From positions 39,579-103,578 of the forward strand of contig JAOTRV010000014.1 in NCBI GenBank assembly GCA_030247575.1: 64,000 nt of DNA, read 5' to 3'. Positions within the stretch are counted from its first letter, which is position 1. The number at the start of each line of letters is the position of its first letter. Both the position numbers and the translations under genes were made by a program. The notes beneath the pieces were generated by a model that saw only the letters and a list, made by a program, of their open reading frames with translations, had not been told where the DNA came from and did no database searches. The stretch is from Sulfuritalea sp. GTDB lineage: Bacteria; Pseudomonadota; Gammaproteobacteria; Burkholderiales; Rhodocyclaceae. Positions 37,001-45,574 of the stretch are shown here, piece by piece.

Positions 37001-37530
37001 AGGCCGAACAGGCCATGGCCGGCAGCGACCCGGCGCTGCCGCTGAGCCGGGCCGTGGCGAAGAACTACGCCAAGCTGCTGAGCCCGAAGGACGAGTACGA
37101 AGTCGCCCGCCTGTACACCGATGGCGCCTTCAAGAAATCACTCGAAGCAGCTTTCGAAGGCGGCTACCGCCTGCAGTTCCACCTCGCCCCGCCGCTGCCG
37201 GGCGGGCTCGACGCCAATGGGGCACCCAAGAAGCGCACTTACGGCCAATGGCTGCTGCCCGTGCTGAAGCTGCTGGCCAAGGGCCGCCGACTGCGCGGCA
37301 GCCGGTTCGATGTTTTCGGCTACGGCAGCGAGCGGCGCCTCGAGCGCCAGCTTGCTTCCGACTATGCGCGGATGATCGAAAATTCTCTGGCGCAGCTCGA
37401 TGCGCCAAGACTCCCTGCCCTGCTGGAACTCGCCTCGCTGCCGGAACGGATACGCGGCTACGGACACGTCAAGCTTGCTGGCGTGGAAAAAGCCAAGGCG
37501 CGCGAAAGGGAGTTGCTGGCCGCGCTGTGA
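34072..37530 (+). CDS. Indolepyruvate ferredoxin oxidoreductase, fused alpha-beta type
   Basis: 1152 residues. One chain carries the TPP/pyrimidine and pyrophosphate domains (ISGYRGSPLGAYD; FCSGCPHNRSTRVPEG; the TPP Mg-binding block TYKILYNDAVAMTGGQPPDG), a ferredoxin insert (CEGCGDCGKKSNC, then CNQDYSCVDGFCPS), and the gamma domain (ILVTGVGGTGVVTIGALI) plus a C-terminal extension. It converts arylpyruvates (indolepyruvate, phenylpyruvate) with CoA to aryl-acetyl-CoA, CO2 and reduced ferredoxin, a step in anaerobic aromatic amino-acid breakdown. The single-chain form is common in Beta- and Alphaproteobacteria. Divergent Lrp regulator next door. Confidence 0.93.
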   Translation: MNSIAAMPLANGGYRLEDSLQADSGRIFLTGTQALVRLPLMQRQLDVEAGLDTAGFISGYRGSPLGAYDQALWRAGAQLTAANIRFLPAINEEAGATAVLGSQQVESDPQRTVGGVFALWYGKGPGVDRAADALHHGNAYGSSPTGGVLVVAGDDHGCVSSSMSHQSDFVMQAWSMPVVNPANVAEMLEFGLYGWALSRYSGAWVGFKAISETVESAMTVDLDAIKPRFTAPAGFVAPPGGLHFRPNDTPSPTIELRLAAKLDAVRHFARANSIDKLICPSPTADIGIVTCGKAHLDLMETFRRLGLSLPELDAQGVRIYKVGLSFPLETGRIDEFCADLKEVLVVEEKGAVVEQQLRNQFYNRPEAQRPRIIGKTDTQGVALLAATGELRPSRVMPVVANWLAGHKPALDRRELVVDFTAPAVLSNIADAVKRIPYFCSGCPHNRSTRVPEGSTAAPGIGCHYMASWMDRDTAGAIHMGGEGVDWAAHSLFTKRRHMFQNLGDGTYFHSGILAIRQAIAAKADITYKILYNDAVAMTGGQPPDGAISVAQMARQVEAEGARRVVIVSDAPEKYRGQEGDFPRGTSFHHRAELDRVQRELREVPGVTVLIYEQVCAAENRRRRKKGQSTPAARRIFINAEVCEGCGDCGKKSNCLSVLPLETPLGRKRVIDQAACNQDYSCVDGFCPSFVSVIGGKPRRAAMTNLEQLRQAANSLPLPEIRLADAPYDILVTGVGGTGVVTIGALITMAAHLDGHSASVLDFMGFAQKGGAVLSFVRLAAHPELLNQARIDTQQADMMLACDMVVGASEAALQTVRRGRTRLVVNSHEIPTDVFVRNPDATLHAAELLDKLRFAAGAEQMSVCDANALAARLLGDAVGANILLMGHAWQQGLIPVSLAAIERAIELNKVAVDMNRLAFHIGRLAAADSPALSQFIGSEAAADDSLAALIEARVAHLTAYQNAAYAQPYRQLVERVMQAEQAMAGSDPALPLSRAVAKNYAKLLSPKDEYEVARLYTDGAFKKSLEAAFEGGYRLQFHLAPPLPGGLDANGAPKKRTYGQWLLPVLKLLAKGRRLRGSRFDVFGYGSERRLERQLASDYARMIENSLAQLDAPRLPALLELASLPERIRGYGHVKLAGVEKAKARERELLAAL
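35949..35970 (+). repeat. Dispersed 22-bp motif, copy in the IOR gene
   Basis: ACAGTCGACGCCGG then CAGCACGG; read in a different frame from other copies (QSTPAAR). Confidence 0.75.
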
Positions 37531-37581
37531 GGTGCTGTTAAAGTCCCGCCCTGACGAAGCGCAATTCTTCAGGAGACACGC

Positions 37582-38820
37582 ATGGGCGGAATGTTGATCA
37601 TCGGGGCCGGCCTGGCCGGGCTCACTGTGGCGGAGACGCTGCGCGCGGAAGGCTACGAAGGCAGCATCACGCTGCTCGGCGACGAAGCGCATGCGCCCTA
37701 CCAGCGCCCACCGCTGTCCAAGGGCTTTCTGCTGGGCGAAACCGGCGAAGCGCAACTGATGATGCGCCCCGCGGAAGTCATGGCGAAGAAGAACATCGCG
37801 CTGAGAGTAGACGCCGGCGCCACGGCGATCGACCGCGCCGCGAAGCAGGTCACACTCACCGACGGCTCGACGCTGGCCTACGACGGCCTCGCGCTGTGCA
37901 CCGGCTCGCGCCTGCGGCCGCTGCCGCTGGCCGGCGCCGACTGGCAGGGCGTGCACGGCCTGCGCTCGCTCGACGACGCGAAAGCCATCGCGGCGGCGCT
38001 GGAGACGGCGCAGAACGTGGTCATCATCGGCGGCGGCTTCATCGGCCTCGAAGTCGCCGCCGTCGCCCGCAAGAAGGACAAGAAGGTCGCCGTGCTGGAA
38101 GCGGCCGACCGCCTCATGGCGCGCGTCGTGCCGCCGCTGATTTCGCAGTTCTACCTCGACCTGCACACCCGCCATGGCGTCGAAGTGGTGCTGGGCGCCG
38201 CAGTTTCCCAACTGGTGTCCGAGTCGGTTTCGGAACTGCGCGGCCATGACGGCAGAATCGCCGCGGTAAGGACCAAGGACGGCCGCGAGTTTCCCGCCGA
38301 CCTGGTGCTGGTCGGCATCGGCGTCATCGCCAACGCCGAGCTGGCCCGGGCTGCGGGCCTCGCAGTCGATGGCGGCATCGTGGTCGATGCCTGCGGCCGC
38401 AGCTCCGACCCGGCCATCGTCGCCGCCGGCGACTGCACCGTGCGACGCCTGGAAGACGGCAGCCTGCGCCGGCTCGAATCCGTGCAGAACGCGCTGGAGC
38501 AGGGCAAGTCCGCCGCCCTTGCGCTGCTCGGCCGCGAACGTCCCTTCACCGCGGCGCCGTGGTTCTGGTCCGATCAGTACGACGTCAAGCTTCAGATGCT
38601 GGGCCTGACGGCCGGCTTCGACCAAATGGTCACGCGCGGCGACGCCGCGACGCAGAAGTTTTCCGTCTACTACTACCTGGCCGGCAGGCTGATCGCGATC
38701 GACTCGCTCAATCAGCCGGGCGACCACATGACCGGCCGCAAGCTGTTCGACAAGGGCATCTCGCCGACGCCGGAGCAGGCGGCCGATCCGGCGTTCGACC
38801 TTGCTTCGCTGCTGGCCTGA
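37582..38820 (+). CDS. FAD-dependent ferredoxin/rubredoxin-type reductase
   Basis: 412 residues. FAD motif MLIIGAGLAGLTVAE, FAD-contacting YQRPPLSKGFL, NAD motif NVVIIGGGFIGLEVAA, and the closing VAAGDCT. This family passes electrons between NAD(P)H and ferredoxins or rubredoxins. 51 bp downstream of the IOR gene in the same direction, it may re-oxidise the ferredoxin reduced by IOR; inference. Residues [10 protein letters not shown] are encoded by a 22-bp motif copy (37804-37825). Confidence 0.86.
   Translation: MGGMLIIGAGLAGLTVAETLRAEGYEGSITLLGDEAHAPYQRPPLSKGFLLGETGEAQLMMRPAEVMAKKNIALRVDAGATAIDRAAKQVTLTDGSTLAYDGLALCTGSRLRPLPLAGADWQGVHGLRSLDDAKAIAAALETAQNVVIIGGGFIGLEVAAVARKKDKKVAVLEAADRLMARVVPPLISQFYLDLHTRHGVEVVLGAAVSQLVSESVSELRGHDGRIAAVRTKDGREFPADLVLVGIGVIANAELARAAGLAVDGGIVVDACGRSSDPAIVAAGDCTVRRLEDGSLRRLESVQNALEQGKSAALALLGRERPFTAAPWFWSDQYDVKLQMLGLTAGFDQMVTRGDAATQKFSVYYYLAGRLIAIDSLNQPGDHMTGRKLFDKGISPTPEQAADPAFDLASLLA
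37804..37825 (+). repeat. Dispersed 22-bp motif, copy in the ferredoxin reductase gene
   Basis: AGAGTAGACGCCGG then CGCCACGG; encodes RVDAGATA. Perfect match to the consensus. Confidence 0.8.
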
Positions 38821-38847
38821 ATCGCGGCCCCGCTGCGGCCGCTGCGG

Positions 38848-38876
38848 TTGTCTCGAAGCCGTGCCCGGCTTATAGT
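38848..38876 (+). promoter_or_regulatory. Candidate moaA promoter giving a leaderless transcript
   Basis: TTGTCT (38848-38853), a 17-bp spacer and TATAGT (38871-38876). The expected transcription start, six to seven bases after the -10, falls on the A of the moaA ATG (38883). There is no ribosome-binding sequence between -10 and ATG. Confidence 0.45.
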
Positions 38877-38882
38877 TGAGCA

Positions 38883-39986
38883 ATGAGCAAAGGGCACATT
38901 ATCCCTATCGTCAGAGCGGTCAGGGCTACGCTGCCGCCGGGCCGCGACCTTGCCGCGCCGCCCGAGGGCGAACTGACAGACCAGCGCGGCCGGCGCGTGC
39001 GCGACCTGCGCATCTCGGTCACCGACCGCTGCAATTTCCGTTGCGTGTATTGCATGCCGAAGGAAGTGTTCGGCGACGATTACGCCTTCCTGCCGCGCCA
39101 GCAGCTGCTCTCCTTCGAGGAAATCGTCCGCGTCGCAAAAATCTTCGTCGATCAGGGTGTCGAGAAGATCCGCATCACCGGCGGCGAGCCTCTGCTGCGC
39201 CGGCATATCGAGAACCTGATCGGGCAACTGGCGAAGCTGCCCGTGGAACTGACGCTGACCACCAACGGCTCGCTGCTGGCGAAGAAGGCGCGGGCGCTGA
39301 AGGATGCCGGCCTCACCCGCGTCACGGTCAGCCTCGACGGCATCGACGACGCCGTCTTCAAGCGCATGAACGACGTCGATTTCGCGGTCGGCGACGTGCT
39401 CGACGGCATCGCCGCCGCCGCGGCCGTCGGCCTGGCGCCGGTCAAGGTGAATTGTGTGGTCAAGCGCGGCAGCAACGACGACCAGATCCTGCCGCTGGTG
39501 CGCCACTTCCGCCACAGCGGCCACATCCTGCGCTTCATCGAGTACATGGACGTCGGCAGCTCGAACGGCTGGCGCATGGACGAAGTGCTGCCCTCCGCCG
39601 ACGTCATCGCCCGCATCGCCGCCGAGTTTCCGCTCGAAGCCATCGACGCCAACTATGCCGGCGAAGTGGCCGAGCGCTGGCGCTACAAGGACGGCAGCGG
39701 CGAGATCGGCGTCATCTCATCCGTGACCCAGGCCTTCTGTTCCAGCTGCACCCGCATCCGCCTGTCCACCGAGGGCCAGCTCTACACCTGTCTCTTCGCC
39801 CAAGCCGGCCACGACCTGCGCGCCCTGCTGCGTCATGGCGCCGGCGACGAGGCGCTGCGCCGTGAAATCGCCGCCGTCTGGCGCAGCCGCGACGACCGCT
39901 ATTCGGAAATCCGCACCGCCGCCACCGCCGCAGTTGCCAGCGCCACCGGCCGCGGCAAGATCGAAATGTCCTATATCGGCGGTTAG
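38883..39986 (+). CDS. moaA: GTP 3',8-cyclase MoaA
   Basis: 367 residues. Radical-SAM enzyme of the first step in molybdenum/tungsten cofactor synthesis. N-terminal cluster CNFRCVYC (C50, C54, C57), GGEPLLRR for SAM, the C-terminal cluster ([18 protein letters not shown]), and the terminal Gly-Gly (YIGG) needed for activity. The start is leaderless if the promoter is right. It is followed by moeA after 34 bp. Confidence 0.95.
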   Translation: MSKGHIIPIVRAVRATLPPGRDLAAPPEGELTDQRGRRVRDLRISVTDRCNFRCVYCMPKEVFGDDYAFLPRQQLLSFEEIVRVAKIFVDQGVEKIRITGGEPLLRRHIENLIGQLAKLPVELTLTTNGSLLAKKARALKDAGLTRVTVSLDGIDDAVFKRMNDVDFAVGDVLDGIAAAAAVGLAPVKVNCVVKRGSNDDQILPLVRHFRHSGHILRFIEYMDVGSSNGWRMDEVLPSADVIARIAAEFPLEAIDANYAGEVAERWRYKDGSGEIGVISSVTQAFCSSCTRIRLSTEGQLYTCLFAQAGHDLRALLRHGAGDEALRREIAAVWRSRDDRYSEIRTAATAAVASATGRGKIEMSYIGG

Positions 39987-40020
39987 ACTCCACGCAAATT
40001 CCGCTGCTTCGCCCTACGTC

Positions 40021-41304
40021 ATGACCTCCGTCCTCCAGACCCTGTCCTGCGCCGACAATTACGACCCGAACTCGCTGCACGTCGATCGCGCGCGCGAGCT
40101 GATACTCGACCTCCTGAGCCCCGTCACCGGCCACGAGCGAGTGTTCGTGCGCCAGGCGCTGGATCGCGTGCTGGCCGAGGACGTCATCTCGCCGATCGAC
40201 GTGCCGAGCCACGACAACTCGGCCATGGACGGCTGGGCCGTGCGCTTCGACGATCTTGCCACCAGCGGTGAGACGCGCCTGAACAACATCGGCACCGCCT
40301 TCGCCGGGCGTGCCTTCGACGGCAAAGTCGGCGCCGGCGAGACGGTGAGGATCATGACCGGCGCGATCCTGCCGCAAGCTGTCGACTGCGTGGTAATCCA
40401 GGAAGTGGTTCGCGTCGAAGGTGATGCGGTCATCATCCCGCCCGGCCAGCGCCGCGAGCAGAACACCCGCCGCGCCGGCGAAGACCTGCAGGCCGGTCGC
40501 CCCGCGATACCCGCCGGCAGGAAGCTGCGCCCGGCCGAGATCGGCATCATCGCGTCGCTGGGCATCGGCGAAGTCTCGGTGCGCCGCCGCGTGCGCGTCG
40601 CGCTGTTTTCCACCGGCGACGAGTTGTGTTCGATCGGCGCTCCGTTGAGTGAAGGCGCCGTGTATGACAGCAACCGCTACACGCTGTGGGGCATGCTCAC
40701 GCGGCTCGGCTGCGACGTGATCGACATGGGCGTCGTCAGGGACGATCCGGCCGCGCTCGAAGCGGCCTTCCGCGAAGCGGCCGCCTGCGCCGACGCGATC
40801 ATCACCAGCGGCGGCGTCTCGGTCGGCGAAGCCGACTTCATCAAACAGTTGATGACCCAGCTCGGCGAAGTGGCGTTCTGGAAAATCGCCATGAAGCCCG
40901 GCCGCCCGATGGCCTTCGGCCGCATTCAACCGGATGGCGCCGATCGCCCCGGCGCCTGGCTGTTCGGCCTGCCGGGCAATCCGGTGGCGGTGATGGTGAC
41001 GTTCTACCAGTTCGTGCGGCCGGCAATCCTCAAGCTGGCCGGCCTCGATCCCGTTCCGTCCTTCCAGGCCTTTCCCGCGCGCTGCGTGGAGGCCATGAAG
41101 AAGGGCCGCGGCCGCACCGAATTCCAGCGCGGCATCCTTTTCCGGGAAAACGGCGAGTGGTGCGTGCGCCCGACCGGCGCGCAGGGCTCGGGCGTGCTGC
41201 GTTCGATGGCCGATGCCGACTGCTTCATCGTGCTCGAACACGAGCGCGGGACAGTAGACGCCGGCGACACGGTGAATGTGCAGTTGATGAACGGGCTGGT
41301 CTAG
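40021..41304 (+). CDS. moeA: Molybdopterin molybdenumtransferase MoeA
   Basis: 427 residues. Inserts molybdenum (or its tungsten counterpart) into adenylated molybdopterin. VPSHDNSAMDGWAVR is the conserved substrate-binding block; VRIMTGAILPQAVDCVVIQE, FSTGDEL, YDSNRYTLWGML, TSGGVSVGEADF and GLPGNPVAVMVTFYQFVRP are all in order. An interior part (PSFQAFPARCVEAMKKGRGRTEFQRG) is typical. ATG 40021; no ATG upstream fits better. Carries 22-bp motif copies at 40324 and 41251, near its end (GTVDAGDTV). Confidence 0.94.
   Translation: MTSVLQTLSCADNYDPNSLHVDRARELILDLLSPVTGHERVFVRQALDRVLAEDVISPIDVPSHDNSAMDGWAVRFDDLATSGETRLNNIGTAFAGRAFDGKVGAGETVRIMTGAILPQAVDCVVIQEVVRVEGDAVIIPPGQRREQNTRRAGEDLQAGRPAIPAGRKLRPAEIGIIASLGIGEVSVRRRVRVALFSTGDELCSIGAPLSEGAVYDSNRYTLWGMLTRLGCDVIDMGVVRDDPAALEAAFREAAACADAIITSGGVSVGEADFIKQLMTQLGEVAFWKIAMKPGRPMAFGRIQPDGADRPGAWLFGLPGNPVAVMVTFYQFVRPAILKLAGLDPVPSFQAFPARCVEAMKKGRGRTEFQRGILFRENGEWCVRPTGAQGSGVLRSMADADCFIVLEHERGTVDAGDTVNVQLMNGLV
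40324..40345 (+). repeat. Dispersed 22-bp motif, variant copy in moeA
   Basis: AAAGTCGGCGCCGG then CGAGACGG; encodes KVGAGETV. Its last 21 bases are identical to 55961-55981. Confidence 0.55.
41251..41272 (+). repeat. Dispersed 22-bp motif, copy at the moeA 3' end
   Basis: ACAGTAGACGCCGG then CGACACGG; encodes TVDAGDTV. Confidence 0.8.
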
Positions 41305-41308
41305 GCTC

Positions 41309-41326
41309 GCGGCCTCTTGCGGCCGC
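41309..41326. terminator. Hairpin between convergent moeA and M48 protease genes
   Basis: GCGGCC-TCTTGC-GGCCGC, a perfect 6-bp stem filling the 22-bp gap. No T-tract. Confidence 0.35.
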
Positions 41327-42883
41327 TCATTCGGCAACTTCGGCGGCGCGCACCTGCCCCGCGACGCGGTTGAGCCCGACGTTGAGCTCGGCCAGCCGCG
41401 CACCCATCGCCACCACGACCGACTGCCCCGGCGCCAACGTGCCGGACAGCGAATACTCCCGGTAGAAACTGCCGTTCTGCACGCCGCCGGCGACGCGCAG
41501 ATTGCGCAGCGCGACCGGGCTGCGATTGGTCACGCGCAGGCCTAGATTGCCGCTGTTGTCCGCCACCGGCACGACCTGGACATAGTTGCCCGGATTGCGC
41601 GGCAGGTCGAGGCGGGCCAGCGACGCACCGGCGCGCTTGCCGACCTCCGAATCCGAGTCGGCGGCCAGTCGGAAGTGTTCGATGGCCTTCGCGCGATCGT
41701 TGGCGCCCTGCGCCAGGTTGCCCAGCATGTAATGGGCGGCGGCGGTCGGCAGCAGCGCGTTGGCGCGCTCGAGGTCGGCTTGCGCCCCGGGCTTGTTGCC
41801 GAGGTGGTTGCGCGTGATGCCGCGGTTCAGGTAGTAGGCGTAGTAATCGTCGTTGCGTTTGATCGCCTCGCCGTACTCGTGTTCGGCCTCCGCCGCGCGG
41901 CCGAGCTTCCTCAGGGCGTCGCCGCGCAGGGCATGGAACATCGCCTCGCGCGGCTCCAGCCTGATCGCCTGATCGGCCTTCGCCAGAGCCTGCGCCGGGT
42001 CCTTATCGAGCGCCTTGCGGCCTTCGTCATGCGCCGCATAGGCCGGCTTCGACTTGATCAGGAAGGCCAGCTTGCGTTTGTAGACATCCTCGCCGCGGAA
42101 CAGATTGCCAGGCAGGCTTGCGGCCATTTTCCGGTTGGCGTCGACGCGCTCCTGCGACGGCGGATGGGTGGCGAACATCCCCGTCAGCCAGTTGGACTTC
42201 TTCTCGCCCGACAGGCGCACGAAGGTTTCCTGCAATTCCACCGCCGCCTTCGGGTCGTAGCCGGCGCGCAGCATGTAGCTCATTCCGTAATGATCGGCTT
42301 CCAGTTCGTGTTCGCGGCTGAAGCGCAAGTGGATCAGCGTCGCGCCGCCCTGGGCCGCGAAGTCGACCAGATTGGAATAATTCTTGTCGGCGCTTAGCAC
42401 CGAGATGATCGTCGCTCCGGCGGCCAGCAGCGTTCCCCGCTCCACCGAACGGGCGCCATGGCGCGCGGCGGCGTGTACGATTTCGTGCGACAGCACCGCA
42501 GCCAGTTCGGCCTCGCTCTTCAGCTCGGTCAGCAGTCCGCGATTGATCGCCAGCTTGCCGCCCGGCAGGGCCCAGGCATTCGGCACCGAGTCATTGATGA
42601 TGGTGAACTCGAAGGGCAGGTTCGGCCGGTCGCTGACCTTGACCAGCTTCTGCCCCACCTCATTGACATAGGCCGTCAGCGCCGGATCGAGGATGAACTT
42701 GCCGCCGGCCTCCTGCTGATTCGCCGCATATTGCTTGGCCCCCATGCTGATTTCCTGCTGCTCCGAGACGAAACTCAGCTCGGACTTCTTCGTCACCGGA
42801 TTGGTGGCGCAGCCAGCCAGAAGCGCGGCCAGCAGCAAGCCGGTGCACAGCGAGCGGACGAGATCGGAGACAGATGTGTTCAT
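41327..42883 (-). CDS. M48 family metalloprotease lipoprotein with TPR repeats (BepA-like)
   Basis: 518 residues. Lipoprotein signal with lipobox LAGC (acylated C25), protease domain with HEIVH (H133, E134, H137) and the third zinc ligand in SREHELEADHYG, then a TPR region (about 270-400: DEGRKALDKDPAQALAKADQAIRLEPREAMFHALRGDALRKLGRAAEAEHEYGEAI) and a C-terminal beta-rich domain. Like BepA it probably monitors outer-membrane protein assembly. ATG 42883 starts the signal peptide directly, though its ribosome site is weak. Divergent from the halogenase gene. Confidence 0.9.
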   Translation of the reverse strand: MNTSVSDLVRSLCTGLLLAALLAGCATNPVTKKSELSFVSEQQEISMGAKQYAANQQEAGGKFILDPALTAYVNEVGQKLVKVSDRPNLPFEFTIINDSVPNAWALPGGKLAINRGLLTELKSEAELAAVLSHEIVHAAARHGARSVERGTLLAAGATIISVLSADKNYSNLVDFAAQGGATLIHLRFSREHELEADHYGMSYMLRAGYDPKAAVELQETFVRLSGEKKSNWLTGMFATHPPSQERVDANRKMAASLPGNLFRGEDVYKRKLAFLIKSKPAYAAHDEGRKALDKDPAQALAKADQAIRLEPREAMFHALRGDALRKLGRAAEAEHEYGEAIKRNDDYYAYYLNRGITRNHLGNKPGAQADLERANALLPTAAAHYMLGNLAQGANDRAKAIEHFRLAADSDSEVGKRAGASLARLDLPRNPGNYVQVVPVADNSGNLGLRVTNRSPVALRNLRVAGGVQNGSFYREYSLSGTLAPGQSVVVAMGARLAELNVGLNRVAGQVRAAEVAE

Positions 42884-42984
42884 AAGCGGCGGACCCGGAA
42901 AGAAAAGCGCGGCGCGCAGAGCAATCATTGTAACTCCGCGCGATTTGCTATCCTGCGCGCTCACGCATTTGCCATGGAACTTCG

Positions 42985-44520
42985 ATGCCAGCACCCATCA
43001 AGAACATCCTGATCGTCGGCGGCGGCACCGCCGGTTGGGTCGCTGCGACCTTCCTCAACCGCTACCTCGACCCCGCCTTGTGCCGCATCACCCTGGTCGA
43101 ATCCGAGACGATCGGCACCATCGGCGTCGGCGAAGCCACGGTGCCGCCGCTGGTCGCCTTCCTGCGCGCGATGGGCATCGACGAGGCGGCCTTCATGCGC
43201 GCCACCAGCGCCACCTACAAGCTCGGCATCAAGTTCATCGACTGGCAGCACGGCGGGCAGCACGGCGGGCATCACGGCGTTGACGAAGCCTGGCATCCCT
43301 TCGGCTACGTCGGCGCGCCGCAGATCGGCGGCCTGCCGCTGTTCCACCACTGGCTGCGCGAGCGCCAGGCCGGCCGCGAGGCTTCGCCTTACGTCTCGTA
43401 CTCGCTGCAGGCCCTGCTCGGCGACATGCATCGCGGGCCGCATCCGCTCGAGGGCGACCCGCGGGCGCGCTCGGCGATCATCCAGCAGGGCGCCTACGCC
43501 TACCACCTCGACGCGCGCGCCTTCGCCGGCTTCCTGCGCGACGTGGCGACCGGCCGCGGCGTGCGCCATCTGATCGACGACGTGTGCGACGTCGGCCTCG
43601 ACGCGCGCGGCTTCATCAGCCGTGTGGATACCGCCGCCAGCGGCGCCCTGCACGCCGACCTGTTCATCGATTGCAGCGGCTTCGCCGCGCGGCTGATCGA
43701 GGGCAGCCTCGGCGATCGCTTCATCGACTGGGGCGACCAGCTGCTGTGCGACAGCGCCGCCGTGCTGCCCCTGCCGCACGACGACGACTTCCATCCCTAC
43801 ACCCGCTCCACCGCGCTCAAGGCCGGCTGGTGCTGGCGCATTCCCCTGCGCCACCGCGCCGGCAACGGCTACGTCTATTCCAGCCGCTTCCTCTCGAAGG
43901 AGCAGGCCGCCGAAGAATTGAAAGCCCATCTCGGCGCGCCGGACGCCGCCCCGATGCACCTGGCGATGAAGGTCGGCCGCCGCGAGAATTTCTGGGTCAG
44001 GAACTGCGTCGCCATCGGCCTCTCCGCCGGCTTCCTCGAACCGCTCGAATCCACCGGCATCTATCTCGCGCAAAAGAGCGTCGAGCTGCTGCTCGACTGC
44101 TTCCCCGACACCGGCTTCGACCCGGTGCTGATCCGCCAGTACAACCGCAAGGTCGCCCGCGAATACGACGAATCGCGCGATTTCATCGTCCTCCACTACC
44201 TGCTCGGCCGGCGCGACGACACCGGGTTCTGGCGCGCCGCACGTGCCGTGACGCCATCCGATGCGCTGGCAGGAACGCTGGAACTCTACGACCGCACCGG
44301 CCTCGTCGAATGGCAGCGCAATTCGCTGTTCGTCGACACCAGCTTTTATTCGCTCGCCACGGGCTTCGGCCGCCTGCCGCAGACCCCGCACGCCATGGCC
44401 GCGCAGATGGACGGCGAACGCGCCTGGCAGGCCATGCAGCAGATCAAGGCCGCCAACCTTCAACTCGCGCAGGCGCTGCCCGACCACGGCGAGCTGATCC
44501 GCAAGCTGCACTCGCGCTAG
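42985..44520 (+). CDS. Flavin-dependent tryptophan-halogenase family protein
   Basis: 511 residues, family length. FAD motif GGGTAGW (12-18), the catalytic lysine K79 (ATYKLGIKF), the halogenase signature WxWxIP as W282-C-W284-R-I-P287, and the glutamate-containing FLEPLESTGIY (350-360) are all present, so a halogenating enzyme via HOCl is plausible. The true substrate is unknown; many homologues are not tryptophan specific. A His/Gly run (HGGQHGGHHG, residues 89-98) follows the lysine. It needs a flavin reductase partner; none is obvious next door. No biosynthetic cluster is nearby. Confidence 0.88.
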   Translation: MPAPIKNILIVGGGTAGWVAATFLNRYLDPALCRITLVESETIGTIGVGEATVPPLVAFLRAMGIDEAAFMRATSATYKLGIKFIDWQHGGQHGGHHGVDEAWHPFGYVGAPQIGGLPLFHHWLRERQAGREASPYVSYSLQALLGDMHRGPHPLEGDPRARSAIIQQGAYAYHLDARAFAGFLRDVATGRGVRHLIDDVCDVGLDARGFISRVDTAASGALHADLFIDCSGFAARLIEGSLGDRFIDWGDQLLCDSAAVLPLPHDDDFHPYTRSTALKAGWCWRIPLRHRAGNGYVYSSRFLSKEQAAEELKAHLGAPDAAPMHLAMKVGRRENFWVRNCVAIGLSAGFLEPLESTGIYLAQKSVELLLDCFPDTGFDPVLIRQYNRKVAREYDESRDFIVLHYLLGRRDDTGFWRAARAVTPSDALAGTLELYDRTGLVEWQRNSLFVDTSFYSLATGFGRLPQTPHAMAAQMDGERAWQAMQQIKAANLQLAQALPDHGELIRKLHSR

Positions 44521-44527
44521 TCGCGCC

Positions 44528-45500
44528 CTAAACCGTCCCCATCCAGAACGCGACGTCCATCTTGAGGAACTCGTCCCACGGCATGTAGTGGGAACCGTCG
44601 CAGGAGAAGGTCAGGCCGACCATGCCGTTGAACAGGTTCAGCGTGCCGGTGCGCAGATAGAAAGTCTCGTCGATAAAACGCAGCGAGCTCAGCGTGTCGA
44701 GGATGGCGCGGATGCGCTCCTTCGGCACCAGCGCATCGGCCGGATAGGCGTGCTTCGGATAGGCGAGGCAGGTGTCCGGATCGACCAGCGCATGGATATC
44801 GAACAGGCGGTAGCGGTAGGGATCGTCGAGCATCCAATACACCGCGCGGCTGCTCGAGAAGTGCAGCATGATGTGGTACATGCCGTGATCGACCATCAGC
44901 TCCTCGACGACGCCGAGCACGGTCTTCAACTGGCGATCCATCTCGCTTTCGCTGCGGGTCTGGTGGAAGACCTGGCTGCGGATCGACGGATCGCCGCGCA
45001 GTTGCCGCCACTGGCGCTTTTCCTCGAAACGCTCGCGCGTCAGCGGCAGGTCGTGGAGATAGAAATCGGCGCCGAGAAAGCCGAGCGCGGCACCGGCGGC
45101 GCTGCGCACCAGCTGGATGGCGGTCAGCCCGGGGCGCCGGTCGCGCAGGGTGATGTAGGAGCGCGAAAGCAAAAAACCCGTGGCCGGCTGGGATTCGCGC
45201 ATGTAGGGCCGATGCGAGCGGTCGCAGCCGAAATCGGCCTCGTTGATGCCGCCGGCGCCGACATTGTCGGAAATCTGCACGCCGTCGATATTCATGGCGT
45301 AAAGATAGCGGCAATGGGGCACCCCGGGAAACAGGCGGGCCAGCTCGGCATCGAGGCGCGCGGTCGCCCCAGGGGGCCGCCACGGCCTGCGCCGCGCAAC
45401 GCAACGGCTCCTCGATGATTTTCTTCAGTGCCGCGCGTTGCAGGGCAACGCCTTCCTGCAGTGTGGTGCCGCCGTTCAGCATGGCTGCGAGCTTACCCAT
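44528..45500 (-). pseudogene. Cache/PDC-type sensor-domain protein, disrupted by a single-base frameshift
   Basis: Read from ATG 45500, the frame runs MGKLAAMLNGGTTLQEGVAL through AVAAPWGDRA and then goes off. Protein similarity resumes one frame over as LDAELARLFPGVPHCRYLY. Removing one C in the GCGCGCC run near 45358-45366 joins them (…DRA-LDAELARL…) into a chain of about 324 residues. The domain (YAMNIDGVQISDNVG, RPYMRESQPATGFLLSRSYI, LTAIQLV) resembles extracellular cache sensors but has no visible signal peptide or effector. Either a real decay or a sequence error. Confidence 0.75.
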
Positions 45501-45574
45501 CGGATGTTCCCAGTTTGTGAATTCTACGCGTGGTGGGCATTCCTCTGTCTCGCCGCATTCGCCAATGAGCGCAC

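Noticed and set aside
38821-38882. Molybdenum-cofactor riboswitch upstream of moaA
   Set aside because: The gap is only 62 bp and its last part is a promoter that leaves no leader RNA.
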